Shown one piece after another: positions 1 through 9,940 of a DNA stretch of 64,000 nucleotides (positions are counted from its first letter, which is position 1; each line of letters starts with the position of its first letter). The stretch covers positions 62,001 to 126,000 of the forward strand of contig JAKMXF010000055.1 in assembly GCA_024704765.1 (NCBI GenBank), given 5' to 3'. The DNA comes from Oopsacas minuta. Taxonomy: Eukaryota > Porifera > Hexactinellida > Lyssacinosida > Leucopsacidae. The notes below the pieces were generated by a model. That model was not told where the DNA came from, ran no database searches, and saw only the letters and a list, made by a program, of their open reading frames with translations. Position numbers and translations under genes: made by a program.

Positions 1-1
1 T

Positions 2-250
2 TTTGCTTCTGTTTTAGTTCGGTTAGTTACTCTCATTACCCCAGGAGATTCCGAATATGAACTTTCACCCATCGTGGTCCATGTAGGCAGAGCATCAAAA
101 GAATTCGCTCTAGGTCCACTCTCAAACTTTGAGAAGCGGAGGCTGGAGTCGCTCTTTCGTGAAATAAGGAAACGAAACTGGAGAGCCGCTCATATATTTG
201 AGGAACGCGCACCAGTAACGGCGCTCCATTTTGTCTTCATTCAAATTTAA
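2..250 (+). CDS. C-terminal exon of an unrecognised protein (5' end outside window)
   Basis: An open frame runs from the window edge to a TAA at 248-250. A polypyrimidine tract with AG at 16-17 makes a good acceptor, so the exon probably starts at 18 and supplies about 77 residues. The peptide has a hydrophobic opening (RLVTLITPGDSEYELSPI) followed by a basic, helical stretch rich in K, R and E (FEKRRLESLFREIRKRNW). The base composition is less AT-rich than the DNA after 250. There is no Met start because it is an internal or last exon. I do not recognise the family. It could be the end of a host gene or of a transposon protein. Confidence 0.5.
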   Translation, partial: FASVLVRLVTLITPGDSEYELSPIVVHVGRASKEFALGPLSNFEKRRLESLFREIRKRNWRAAHIFEERAPVTALHFVFIQI

Positions 251-1640
251 ATTATTAAATCTAAAATAATATAATATTCTTCAAATTCCTAGAAGTTGTC
301 CAATTTTTGCAATTTATTTTTCATAAATCTTCAGGAATAAATTAGCTCCTACATATTGGAATAAGATTTCTAAATTCTTCCAGTATTTTTCCCATTTATA
401 TGTGAATAGTAAGATAATCGCTTATAGCTATAATAGGCCATATATGAGTAGTCGCTTGATTAATAAATATACTTGTTGAAGAATCTTGAGCTCATTTACT
501 GTGCCGAAATTATTTTTGTTCACAATTACTATGCGAACGAGAAAATCTCAGTGTATAAAGAATTTGATAATTTACCCTCCCTAAATTACTTTTAGGGTTC
601 GGGCCTTACTCCGAAAATAGATATTGATAGCTGAAATACCGAAGCCTCCCCTCACATTCATTATACCTCATTTAAATGAACTACCTTTGTATCACGGACC
701 CCCACGATAGTAACAATCTCAGGATGTGTTATGAGGTGTATGTAACCACGTGTACAACAACAAATCTGATTTATTTAGAAGCGCAACGGCGGATATTATA
801 TTGGACAGCTATAATCTATTGTGAATAACCTGTAGAAACTGAATCCCAATGGGTTAGTATGTTGTTATGCGCGGTAATTCAGCAAAATACAAAGTGTAAT
901 ATGATTGGCCAATTTAATATCAAATATAATGCATTGATGTGATTGAAAGATGTGTTGAAAAAATCACATTCCTTTTGATCACATCATCCGATCTCTAAAA
1001 TACTCCTTATTCATAATAGGTGACCAAAGTGTATCCTGCAAAAACAAAGGTCCAGGCATCTCCGAGGAGATGCGATGAAACACATATACAAACACGAACA
1101 CACACATGCTACTTCATATATGCAGAATTCCGAAGAATGGCCCTAAGTGATGCTCCAAATATGTGAAACAATTCACATTACAATTTAATAAGAAACTTTA
1201 GACGTGAAATATGTCTAGTCACATGAAAAACGTGTCTATGCTTTTGAAATATTTGAATGATATTTTCGGTTCCCGGTTACCCCTGACTAACAGGTGAGTT
1301 AATCTCTAGGGAAATTTGGAATGTGCCAAATTTGATGTTTATCATGACTAACATATTTTGAAGGATCTCTCGAACGGACAGACGTACGCAAGTAGTACAA
1401 CATTCATGCTCCTAATGACATAGATGGTGTACGACTTCTATCCATCCGTAAAGCGAATATATTGATAAAATTCATAGATTAAGAGACATGTATAGACTTT
1501 ATAGTAAAATATGTTTGCATCAAAAATTATAACATACCTAGTAGGAATGTTTCCTAATGGGCGCATATTATATAGATCGGTAATGGCTTGAACTGATATA
1601 AACTTATGAAACATGCTGTGCGATCAAGCTGATTCCCGAT
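251..1640. other. intergenic, no gene seen
   Basis: AT-rich sequence with stops in all frames. I see no supported exon, RNA gene or mobile-element end here. Confidence 0.5.
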
Positions 1641-1764
1641 AAACATCAAGATTTGTCAAGTAAAAGGACGTATCTTGAAATTTTGTGTCCCCTTATCTAA
1701 GAAAAGGGGAGACAGTTTATAATTGATAGCAATTATATCGATTTCTGATAACACAGGTAATTAA

Positions 1765-1994
1765 ATAATTATTTGTCATGGAGCTTCACAAATTGATTGT
1801 ACAATTGTTTCAAATCTATCTCAAACCATTCAGAGATAAATATATTGAATATCCGTTACCATTTTACCCATTTCATCCTACGTTAGTCTAAAATGTGCAA
1901 ATGATGTGCACCACCTTTGCTATGCCTCCAATACAATTCACCACTACCCGGACCACTGTGCACGACCATAAACAAATACCTAGCCACGCCACTG
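1765..1994. repeat. rearranged copy of the hAT-like MITE, left half inverted
   Basis: The right half (1928-1994) matches 2288-2354 in direct orientation and ends in CTAGCCACGCCACTG. The left part (about 1927 back to 1765) matches 2112-2285 in reverse complement. The two MITE copies therefore differ by an inversion of the left half. The match is diverged but runs through the whole arm. Confidence 0.55.
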
Positions 1995-2111
1995 CAGACA
2001 ACCTCAAAATTTGGTCAGAAAAGCGACTTTTTTTGAAATTAGGTGTCCCCTTATCCAAGGTAAGGGGACACAGTTTGTAATTGCTAGTAATCATATCCAT
2101 TTCTGACAACA

Positions 2112-2354
2112 CAGAGGCATAGCCAAGGTAGTGCGCATCATTCGCACGTTTTCTGACTATCGTAGGATATACTAGTAAAATTATACCGCATATTTAATAT
2201 ATTTAATCTCTGAATTGTTTGAGACAGATAATGAAACAATTATACATTCAATTTGTAGAGCTACCTTACAAATAATTACTTAATTGTCCAATACAATTCA
2301 CCATTACCCGAACCATAGTGCACAACCGTAAACAAATACCCAGCTACGCCACTG
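2112..2354. mobile_element. hAT-like MITE with TIRs CAGAGGCATAGC / GCTACGCCACTG
   Basis: The ends form imperfect inverted repeats: CAGAGGCATAGCCAAGGTA on the left and the complement of CAGTGGCGTAGCTGGGTAT on the right. CAGNGGCRTAGC termini are typical of hAT elements. It is 243 bp with no ORF. The flanks CTGACAAC and CAGACAAC look like a decayed 8-bp target duplication, offset by one base on the left. Confidence 0.5.
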
Positions 2355-2652
2355 CAGACTACCTCAAAATTTGGTCAGAAATGCGACTTGTTTTGGAATT
2401 AGATGTGCCCTTATTCAAGATAAGGGGGAGACAGTTGTAATTGCTTATGATTAAGTTAATTCAGGCTCTTCAAAATGTGACAGTAAAAGGGACTTGTTTG
2501 GAAATTAGGTGTCCCCTTATCCAACTAAAGGGGAGACAAAAACTCATTGCTAGCTATCAAGCCAATTTCCGGCAACCTCAAAATGTGACAGATAAAGGGA
2601 CTTGTTTTGAAATTAGCTGTCTCCTTATCCATGATAAAAGGACACAATATGC

Positions 2653-2898
2653 GTATATTTATACACATATGATGAAAAGTGTAACTTGTACGTCTTTGCC
2701 GTTAGTTTCATAATAAATATAGTTGCACGATTTGGGAGCATATAGAATTGACTGGTTTGTGTAATTGAAGAGCAACAAAGGAAATATCGAAAAATAATTC
2801 AAATAATAGATTGATTGAGGTATGCGAATTAAAATACATACAAAGATTGAATACTTCATAATAGTAAAAATACACTAATTATACGGAAATAAGGAAGG
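2653..2898. repeat. 246-bp dispersed duplicate, partner at 24211-24456
   Basis: The block is nearly identical to 24211-24456, in the same orientation. In both places it stops at the same ATAAGGAAGG junction and abuts a different exon of the PCM1-like gene, so it marks a recurrent breakpoint. The apparent 66-residue ORF in it has hydrophobic, low-complexity content and is not supported as a gene. Confidence 0.75.
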
Positions 2899-3259
2899 AG
2901 TTAGTAAAGAGAGGGAATGGTTGGGGACTAATACCGTGAGGAGTAGTATCGTAGTGTGCAGGAGGCTAGCATGTATGATAAATGCTATACTGTTGATGTA
3001 AGGAAGTAGTGGCTACAGGAATGTGAGGTTGTTGTGTATCCATAGATTGTGTCATCTGATCCTTTTGCTATTGCAGAAAATATTCCCAAATCTCAGATAG
3101 AGCAGGAGTAGAATGAGGGACAGAGTAATGGATTGGTACATCTTACCAGTCCATTACCTCATTGCCTGTCCCTATGTCCATTGCCTCATACTCTGGATCT
3201 ATGTCAATAGGCGAGGCTTCAGGAGCTGTATGCTGTTCTGGTACCAGATCTTGTTCCAT
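2899..3259 (-). pseudogene. PCM1-like gene, 5' exon fragment (copy A)
   Basis: A 38-residue ORF starts at 3259 (MEQDLVPEQ), is acidic and ends in EVMDW before a stop at 3143. Downstream is an exon-like stretch with IWEYFLQ, an in-frame TAG, then MTQ and QQPHIPVATT, which matches the first residues of the longer gene at 4747-6876. The fragment is cut at 2898 by the 246-bp dispersed block. It pairs with the inverted copy at 3610-3933. Family assignment comes only from the larger paralogue. Confidence 0.55.
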
Positions 3260-3609
3260 AGTGCTAATGTTACCTTTCCTATTTTACAAAGTGTAATCAA
3301 TCAATCAATTTGGATAAATAACTTTCAAGTTAAAACAGAGTATTTCCCGAATAAGCGCCAGATCACTTATGTATATAATCGCACGAGGATACCACGGCGA
3401 TTATTCAGGTATAGAAATCAACGCTATTTTCAATTTCCTATGACACTACCCTTCAACTTCAAAAACCCTTTGCCACTTAATCTCAACATAGCCATGTTGT
3501 GACCTCAGGGATACGATGGTGCAAGTAACATGAGGGGATATTTTCTATCTAGGATGTCCATAAGTATGCTAAGCCTGAATATTGTAAAAAGTAAGATAAT
3601 ATTAGCACT

Positions 3610-3933
3610 ATGGAACAAGATCTGGTACCAGAACACCATACAGCTCCTGAAACCTCGCCTATGGACATAGATCCAGAGTATAAGGCAATCGACATAGGGA
3701 CAGGCGATGAGATAATGGACTGGTAAGATGTACCAGTCCATTACTCAGTCTCTCATTCTACTCCTGCTCCATCTTAGATTTGGGAATATTTCCTGCAACA
3801 ACAAAAGGAACACGACACAATGTATGCTGCTCTTATGCCTATTCTAGTGTTCTTGGGAAAATATACATCCACTAACAGGGCCGTAGCAACCAAACTAAAA
3901 GTAGTCAGGTTAATAAGAAGGCCAGTTAGGTAG
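3610..3933 (+). pseudogene. PCM1-like gene, inverted 5' exon fragment (copy B)
   Basis: The ORF at 3610-3726 encodes MEQDLVPEHH...DEIMDW, 38 residues, nearly the same as copy A on the other strand. A second piece begins after the acceptor CATCTTAG at 3777 and reads IWEYFLQQQKEHD up to a TAG at 3931-3933. Arms of about 200 bp (3064-3272 and 3598-3803) form an inverted repeat around a 330-bp spacer. Copy B lacks the in-frame stop that copy A has in this exon. Confidence 0.55.
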
Positions 3934-3953
3934 ATTGATGGGCTTGGCATTTT

Positions 3954-4280
3954 TCATAAGGACCAGGCTTTCTTGAAACTTTCTCTACTGTACCATAGGA
4001 ATATCCAAATGAAGTAACACGTCATCGTCTTTGAAATATTTCCAACAAATGAACACTTTTGCCATTTCCATGCATTATCTCTATGGAGAAATCTTCGCCA
4101 TTCATCTGGCAATTCTTTTGACCAATGATTCGCCATTTCAAACACTTTGATAACTAATCTCGTAAACAGTCTCTCGTCTTCCTCTTGTTCTTCAATTGAA
4201 ATACACTCTCCCCCTCCCAGGACGAAACAGTTAGGAACTAATACAATAAAACCTTCCTTAACTGTCTCCATTTGCTTCAT
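3954..4280 (-). CDS. hypothetical 108-residue ORF
   Basis: The ORF runs from an ATG at 4280 to a stop near 3954. The first 30 residues are hydrophobic and Gly-rich (FIVLVPNCFVLGGGECI), then there is an acidic stretch, a WSKELPDEWRRFLH segment and a hydrophobic aromatic tail. The mixed composition looks more protein-like than a random ORF. I do not recognise it and see no paralogue in the window. It may be a gene fragment. Confidence 0.3.
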   Translation of the reverse strand: MKQMETVKEGFIVLVPNCFVLGGGECISIEEQEEDERLFTRLVIKVFEMANHWSKELPDEWRRFLHRDNAWKWQKCSFVGNISKTMTCYFIWIFLWYSRESFKKAWSL

Positions 4281-4746
4281 TTAGTGACCAGGTTTATCTA
4301 TCGCTCTCTTCTTCATTTCCTTGGTTTAGTGACTTCTCCTTTGTATACAATAACGATAACTTGGTTACAGTATCCAGTATCCATTTGCATTTATTCTTGT
4401 TAACTGAGTACACTTTATCTATGTGTCAGTCCTTTGAATTATCCTATAATACGGTCAAGACACTCTCCCTTGTTTCCTTGTTTTAAAAAAACAAAAACAA
4501 AGTCACTTCTCAGCTATAATCCAACAAAACTACACTCCTGCCGTCCACACTATTATCTACTCATTCTCCACATAAAATTTCAACGATAAATGCCATGTTA
4601 TCAGTTACTTACAGCCTATTTATATAGCCACTTCTTTCCATCACTTAAATTATATTTTATTATATATTCCATTTTTTATGTTTATTCATGGAAATCGTTA
4701 CTAGTTAAAAATATACTAAAATAGAATCGTTGTATTATATATATAT

Positions 4747-5081
4747 TTAGTCAGAATCTTTATCTACTGTAGGATTACTCTCTAACCTTGGTATTTGTAC
4801 TTGTAGCTCAGTCTCTCTCTTGTTAGCCTCTGATAACAGAATCTCTAACTCATTAACCGTGTACTTTTCCTGTTCTACCTGGTCCCTTGAAGTAGTAAGG
4901 TCTGTTTGCCTGGAATTAACTGCTAACTCAGCATCTGCTACTTCCTTTCTTAGCTTACTTATTGTTTCAGATAATTCTGTATTGATTGAAACCATCTGTT
5001 CTAACTTAGTAATGGGCTCACTCAACTATAAAAAGGAAATTATGAGATCGAACTCAGTCAAAATGTATTATAATAATCAGG

Positions 5082-5129
<48 letters not shown>

Positions 5130-6876
5130 GACTTACTTGTTTGGTGTAATACTCTACGTCGTTTGTGAGTTTAGCATTTTCCAATAACACATCTTCTAAC
5201 TCTTGTTTCTGGTTACATAGCTCTGATTTTTTGCTCAGAAATTCTTCTCCTTATAACTCAATCTCTTTCCTACTGTCTCTAAGCTCAGCTTTCAAATTAT
5301 TCGCTTCTTGCAGGTGATCATCTACAGAGTCACCAGCTGTATTCGTTAACTATAAATTGAAATTAATACACATTTCTCATTTAGTGAACAGATTTGAATT
5401 TACCTCCCGATTATCTTTGAGTACATCCCTCTCTCTTCCAGCTGTTTTCAACTCCTCTATCTCCTTAGGATATCCTTCTACCAGTAAGACCAATTGCTGG
5501 TAACGTTGTCTTGAAAGCTCTTTATCCTCCCTAACAGATGATAGTTGTATATCTTGCTTAGTCCTGCTCTCTTTCTCATCAGTATACTCTATGCGTAGAA
5601 GTGATAGAGAGTTGCTCAGAGCCTCAATTTCATCTGATGTATTAGGTAGAACTTCTTGGAATTCTTTAACTTTATATTCCTTAAACTGATCTAGATTCTC
5701 CTCACATTCTTTCAGAGATTCCTCCAATTTCTAAATCACAAATATTCATAATAACATTAACAAGTTATTTACCTATCTAGTTATATGTGAGAGGTTATTC
5801 GAGGGGAAATACCTCTGAGATGTCACTCTCATCTTCATCACAAACACCTATTTGTATTGCTTCAAAGTCATCAGGTTTGTCAACGAGTGAGTGGATAGAG
5901 TATAATGCTTCAGACACCTGATAAGCTTTGAGAGACACTTCGCTCATCAACCTTCTCACTTGATCCGGACAGGTTACTGTCCAGGTAGTAGTGTCTGAGG
6001 AGAACATTCTGGCTGGGAGAGTACACGCTCTCTTGTCTCCTCGCCACTTGTGTACAAGGTATGAAAGAAAAAGGGGCGGGGGGAGGTTGTGGAATAGCAG
6101 AGAAGGCTTCAGCATCGATCAGATCACAATTTTCATCATCATTAATCACACGCTTCAGACAACTCAGACCAGATTTTCTCAGATAATCACTATTGAGTAA
6201 TTGAGCTACACGAATAAGCTCCAGCATGTAGTAGGGACGTGTTTCATTCTGTCTTACCAGAGAGGCTACCTCTGAGTATATCCGTTCCCTCACTTGATCC
6301 AATACAGGAGACTCAACACCTGGGGAAACCCTCTTCTGTGAATTGTGACGAGTAACATGACCAGATTTCCTTCTGGGGGAAGCAGGAACAGCATTCACTT
6401 GTAGTTGTGGTTGTTTTCTGTAACAGTGTATAGGAGTGACCTCCCGTCTAGAAAGATTATCACGAGCTGAGAGCACACGGTGTTGAGATGATATCATACT
6501 ATCTGAGAAAGTTAGATCAGTTTGAGTACAGCTAGTAGTTACAGGCACACGAGCCTCCGGTATCCACTGGTTAACCCCGGTGTAAAGCAGGATCAGGACC
6601 AGGACCAGGAGTAGGTAAGCTCTGGTACATATTAGCATCAACTGAAGAGGGATAGAAGCCAGGAGTAGGTGTAGAGTAGCTGAGAAGGACAGGAGGAGCA
6701 GTCTGAAAGCAAGGAGTGACTGGAAGGGAGTAAGGAGCACTAGGGAAAGTAGTACCGTGAGGAGTAGTACAGTAGTGTATAGGAGGATAGTATGTAGGAT
6801 AACAGCTACACTGTTGATATAAGGGAGTAGTGGCTACAGGGATGTGAGGCTGTTGTATAGACAGAAATTGTGTCAT
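4747..6876 (-). CDS. PCM1 C-terminal-like domain followed by coiled coils, four exons, damaged
   Basis: Exon 1 runs 6876-5811 (acceptor CCGAACAG just upstream, donor GTATTT). It encodes a Pro/Tyr/Gln-rich leader, then a segment with IYSEVASLVRQNETRPYYML and LLNSDYLRK, which closely resembles the conserved C-terminal region of the centriolar-satellite scaffold PCM1. Further exons at 5730-5404, 5350-5137 and 5025-4747 have GT-AG borders and phase 0. They encode heptad-rich coiled coils ending in a stop. Lesions: frameshifts near 6575 and about 6000-6100, and an in-frame TAA in exon 3 (IEL-stop-GEEF). In animal PCM1 the coiled coils precede this domain, so the order here is unusual. Fragments of the same gene occur at 2.9, 3.6, 7.5, 24.4 and 46.3 kb. 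Confidence 0.6.
5082..5129 (+). repeat. (ATT)n microsatellite in an intron
   Basis: Sixteen ATT units lie in the intron between coiled-coil exons 3 and 4 of the PCM1-like gene. The poly-Tyr ORF over it is an artefact. Confidence 0.95.
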
Positions 6877-7235
6877 CTGTTCGGCTAAAATACAGAGGGG
6901 TCAAATGTGTGAAAATATACACATTAGAAAACTTTTAAATGTGTACAACTAGAGGTCACTACAAGTACACATGCCAAATTTGGTGTCTTAACTTAGAAAG
7001 GTGTGAACAGTAGAGCGCAAACATAGACGTATATATTATATATACTCAACCATCTTATAACTGAGCCACTATACTATGCAATACTATTAATCGGCATAGC
7101 AAAAATAGAATATACAATTACATACTCAGAGTGCATTACTTAGATTTACAGCAGCTTGGTATTTGTTTCGCTTAGCAAACAAAAGTAACATTGCAATGCC
7201 ATATAAGTAAAAAATTGATCATTCGGGTTTCTTAC

Positions 7236-7405
7236 TGAGTACTTGAATAGGTACGAGTCTTGAATAGAGATATCTATTTGCTACAACGGAATTATCATCT
7301 ATAGTTTCTACGATACACTGGTACTCTCCTGTGTCTAACTCCTGGGTGTCTCTGAAGAGTAAAGTTCCTTGGTGGGGAGATACGTAACTCACTCTACCTA
7401 TTCTG
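7236..7405 (-). CDS. immunoglobulin-like domain exon (partial gene)
   Basis: The frame contains LLFRDTQELDTGEYQCIVE, the classic D-x-G-x-Y-x-C motif of the Ig F strand, then a G strand reading LVPIQVLS. The donor is CTCA/GTAAGA at 7235 and a plausible acceptor is ATGATCAG near 7406. The partner cysteine of the B strand would be on another exon that I cannot find. An orphan membrane exon at 16309-16438 on the same strand could belong to the same kind of receptor, but lies 9 kb upstream in transcription, so linkage is only a guess. Confidence 0.55.
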
Positions 7406-7485
7406 ATCATGATATCGAAAGTTTTGAACTAAACATACATTCTAATAGTTTAGAGCAAATTTATCCTAAATCCTGTGCTTTTCTT

Positions 7486-7671
7486 TTAAATGGGGGGATG
7501 ATCACTCTCAATGTACTTGTGTTCCTGACTATCCGTCAAATTCACACTCTCATCCTCAGTCACAAACTGACGGTGAGTGTTCTGTGTCTCAGAGGCGAGT
7601 GCGTCATCTCTAGCCTGATCTCTTATGTCTCCTTCACAATTAGAAGCAACCTCTCCCGATTGTGATCCCAA
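7486..7671 (-). pseudogene. fragment related to the PCM1-like family (ESDHPPI exon)
   Basis: The ORF ends in KYIESDHPPI, close to KYTESDHPPIYPSSSP in the exon at 46302-46496. The rest is acidic and Ser/Thr-rich. It lies just upstream, on the same strand, of the PCM1-like gene, as expected for one of its 5' exons. No convincing splice sites flank it. Confidence 0.4.
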
Positions 7672-7675
7672 TATC

Positions 7676-8770
7676 CCAAATTTTCAACTTAAGAAGCGTT
7701 CTAATAGTTTAGAACAAATTGTCCCTCCCCAATCGTGTGTTGTTCTGGACTGATTCATTAAAATATAATGTTTTCACATATATTAATTCTTAATATTCAA
7801 AATCATGGCAGAGAATTTATTTCAACTTCTAGTAAGGAGTAATCGAGTAAGGGAATTATAATTTTGATATTTTCAAATCTATATTTATAATATTTGAAAA
7901 AATATTAATCTGATCCAGGATCCCATAATCAGTCGGGTCCAGTGCATTGCGGTATTTTCTTGGGGGTAGGGGAGACTTGCTCCCCTTGAAAAAACAAAAG
8001 TACATGACCCTGAGATGCACTACCAGTCTGTCGGCTGAACATTTTTCTGCTTGAAATTGTTGTATATTACGACAGTAATTCGATCTTCCCTAAAGTTTCC
8101 ATATAGATATGAAATTCCCGTATTACCTTGAATATTCGCCCCCCCTGAGGACATAATCATACCTATGTTTATAAATATACATATTGCATAAACATAGGTA
8201 TGATTATATCGGAATAATCGTGCTTACAAAAATCTAAATTTCCCTCTGAAGGGTGCTTGAAATTCATAATCGCCCCGCGGATTATTCGAGGTAATACGAT
8301 ATGCAATCTTTACTTGATTGTATTAATTTTGTGAATATTAGTATGAAAATGCTTTTGTAATGGTAAATTCGGTGATTAGAACTTGCGGAAAGTTTTAAGT
8401 TGATAGTGATAAAAGTGTATATCTCGACTAAACTGATTATGAATCCTGGATCAGATAAATATTTTTCAAATATTATACATTAAATTTGAAAATATCAAAA
8501 TTATAATTCACTTACATTACTCCTTAAGGAAGTTAAAATAAATTCTCTGTCATGATTTTAATTTCAACTAAATAGACCTAATAGTTTAGAGAAAATTTCC
8601 CTTCCAATCCTTTATCTTAACTGACTTGTCTTAAAATTTATTGTTTAATATTATTTCTTAATATTAAAATCATGACAGAGAATTTATTTTAACTTCCTTA
8701 AGGAGTAATGTAAGTGAATTATAATTTTGATATTTTCAAATTCAATTTATATATTGAAAAATATTTATCT
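7676..8770. repeat. dispersed copies of the cyclin Y last exon and 3' UTR
   Basis: The 3' end of the cyclin Y-like gene recurs several times. Plus-strand frames at 7410-7480 (DIESFELN...NSLEQI), 7676-7753 (KKRSNSLEQIVPPQ, closest to an intact cyclin Y tail) and 8564-8640 (FQLNRPNSLEKI) share its coding end. Blocks at about 7795-7925 and 8650-8770 (direct) and 8430-8560 (inverted) share the following AT-rich sequence with AATTATAATTTTGATATTTTC. This is local duplication and inversion, not separate genes. Confidence 0.6.
8119..8300. repeat. nested foldback with a perfect 20-bp stem
   Basis: Arms 8153-8172 and 8188-8207 (ATAATCATACCTATGTTTAT and its complement) are perfect, with a 15-nt loop. 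Outer arms near 8119-8140 and 8278-8300 (CGTATTACCTTGAATATTCG against CGAATAATCC-type sequence) extend the foldback with mismatches. Confidence 0.75.
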
Positions 8771-8789
8771 GATCCGGGGGAAATTTTCT

Positions 8790-9701
8790 CTAAACTATTA
8801 GGTCTATTTAGTTGAAAACTTTCGATATCATCATCAGAATGAGTAGAGATGGCTTCTAACTGCACAGCTTTCTGCTTAGTCAAAAGTTCAAGAGGGAGTG
8901 AAATGTTGTTAAGCTGAGCCAAATTTCGCAAATCGAAATAATATTTAGCGTATAGACTTAAAGGGACATTAACATCGAATTGTAATAGGTCTAAAAAATA
9001 TCTTTCCATTTCATTGTTTGGATCAATCTTGTTAACTTCCAAAGCAGAAAATGACAAAGCTTTGGAATTTCAGCTTTTGGAAGCTTACAAGTTGATGATG
9101 TCAATATTCGTTTCCAAGTAAAAACTGAAATATGAATCCCTGCGTATATAAGAAGGCGCTCCAAATAGATAAGAGAAATAATTGCACATTCTGGTGTCAA
9201 GTTTGCTGGATGAAAAAGATGCTTCATGAATTTGTATATGGTCTTAGCTTCTGGAATAAGGCAGCTATCGAAACAAATTGCATTGTGACTTGAAATTGGG
9301 TGTAAACGCTCATCAAAAACATCCAAGTTACGAGGTTGTTGATTATTAGAATCGAATATGAGTAAATTATGCACTGCTAACGCTACTGATTTTAGGGTAT
9401 GCTTCACATTTGGTTGTGCGACTGTATTTGAATCGATAAAAACACTACTGGTGGAGGAGGATTTCCGAATTCCTTTATGATTGCCAATTATTGTTAAGTG
9501 GCTGTTGTTGCAATGAAATGAGTGGAGGAACAAAGTATCCTCTAGTGTAATGATATCTTCACATTGACTAATATGTGTTGTTGAAGGGTCTATTGGAATG
9601 AAAGAAGATATTGTATAAGTTTTGCATAGGGGTCTGTTCAGGTGTCTATAGGCAAAATTAAATAAATCGACCCTTGCTAGCGTAGCAACTAGATGTGACA
9701 T
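8790..9701 (-). pseudogene. cyclin Y-like gene, core of cyclin box deleted
   Basis: The 9701-8991 frame matches cyclin Y, a membrane-recruited partner of CDK14/16: STSSVFIDSNTVAQPNVKHT, LDVFDERLHPIS, YKFMKHLFHPANLTPECAII and LIYLERLLIYAGI. It then shifts frame. The 9057-8780 frame supplies the second half: ERYFLDLLQFDVNVPLSLYA, KYYFDLRNLAQLNN, QLEAIS. The stretch between them, which in cyclin Y holds the ASKVWDDQAVW helix, is missing and replaced by about 50 bp with a cryptic GTAAGC. Loss of this core of the cyclin box should abolish CDK binding. The C-terminal RSxSxDNL-type tail is degraded. Confidence 0.8.
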
Positions 9702-9940
9702 AGGAATTTGAAAATAGCTACATACGTAGTTAATACAACAATTAACTTGAGTGAATGACTTATTAATTAATCACACATTCAATGATTAGATACAGCAAGC
9801 CTTAAGAATAATAATTCAATATTAATTAGTTACGAAGTAATTTCTGGTATTATGTAATGCGAGAAATATGGAAATTTAAAGAAAACAAATTACTACAAAG
9901 TTATAACGTCAATTATAGAAATGAGTATTATATAACTCAC

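Larger units (their letters stand above)
1640..2660 (+). repeat. about five diverged units of a ~108-bp tandem repeat, interrupted by MITEs
   Basis: Each unit carries a core with the words GAAATTAGGTGTCCCCTTATCC and AGGGGAGACAG, followed by TTGTAATTGCTAG and a TTTCTG-ACAAC tail. Cores lie near 1675-1750, 2035-2110, 2392-2445, 2498-2576 and 2605-2660. Two unit boundaries contain hAT-like MITE sequence, so the array existed before those insertions. No coding potential is evident. Confidence 0.6.

Noticed and set aside
3113-3741. Two hydrophobic ORFs (MDWYILPVHYLIACPY on both strands)
   Set aside because: They are antisense shadows of the paired MEQDLVPE exons in the inverted repeat.
4820-5131. 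Plus-strand ORF ending in poly-Tyr
   Set aside because: Antisense of coiled-coil exons plus the ATT microsatellite.
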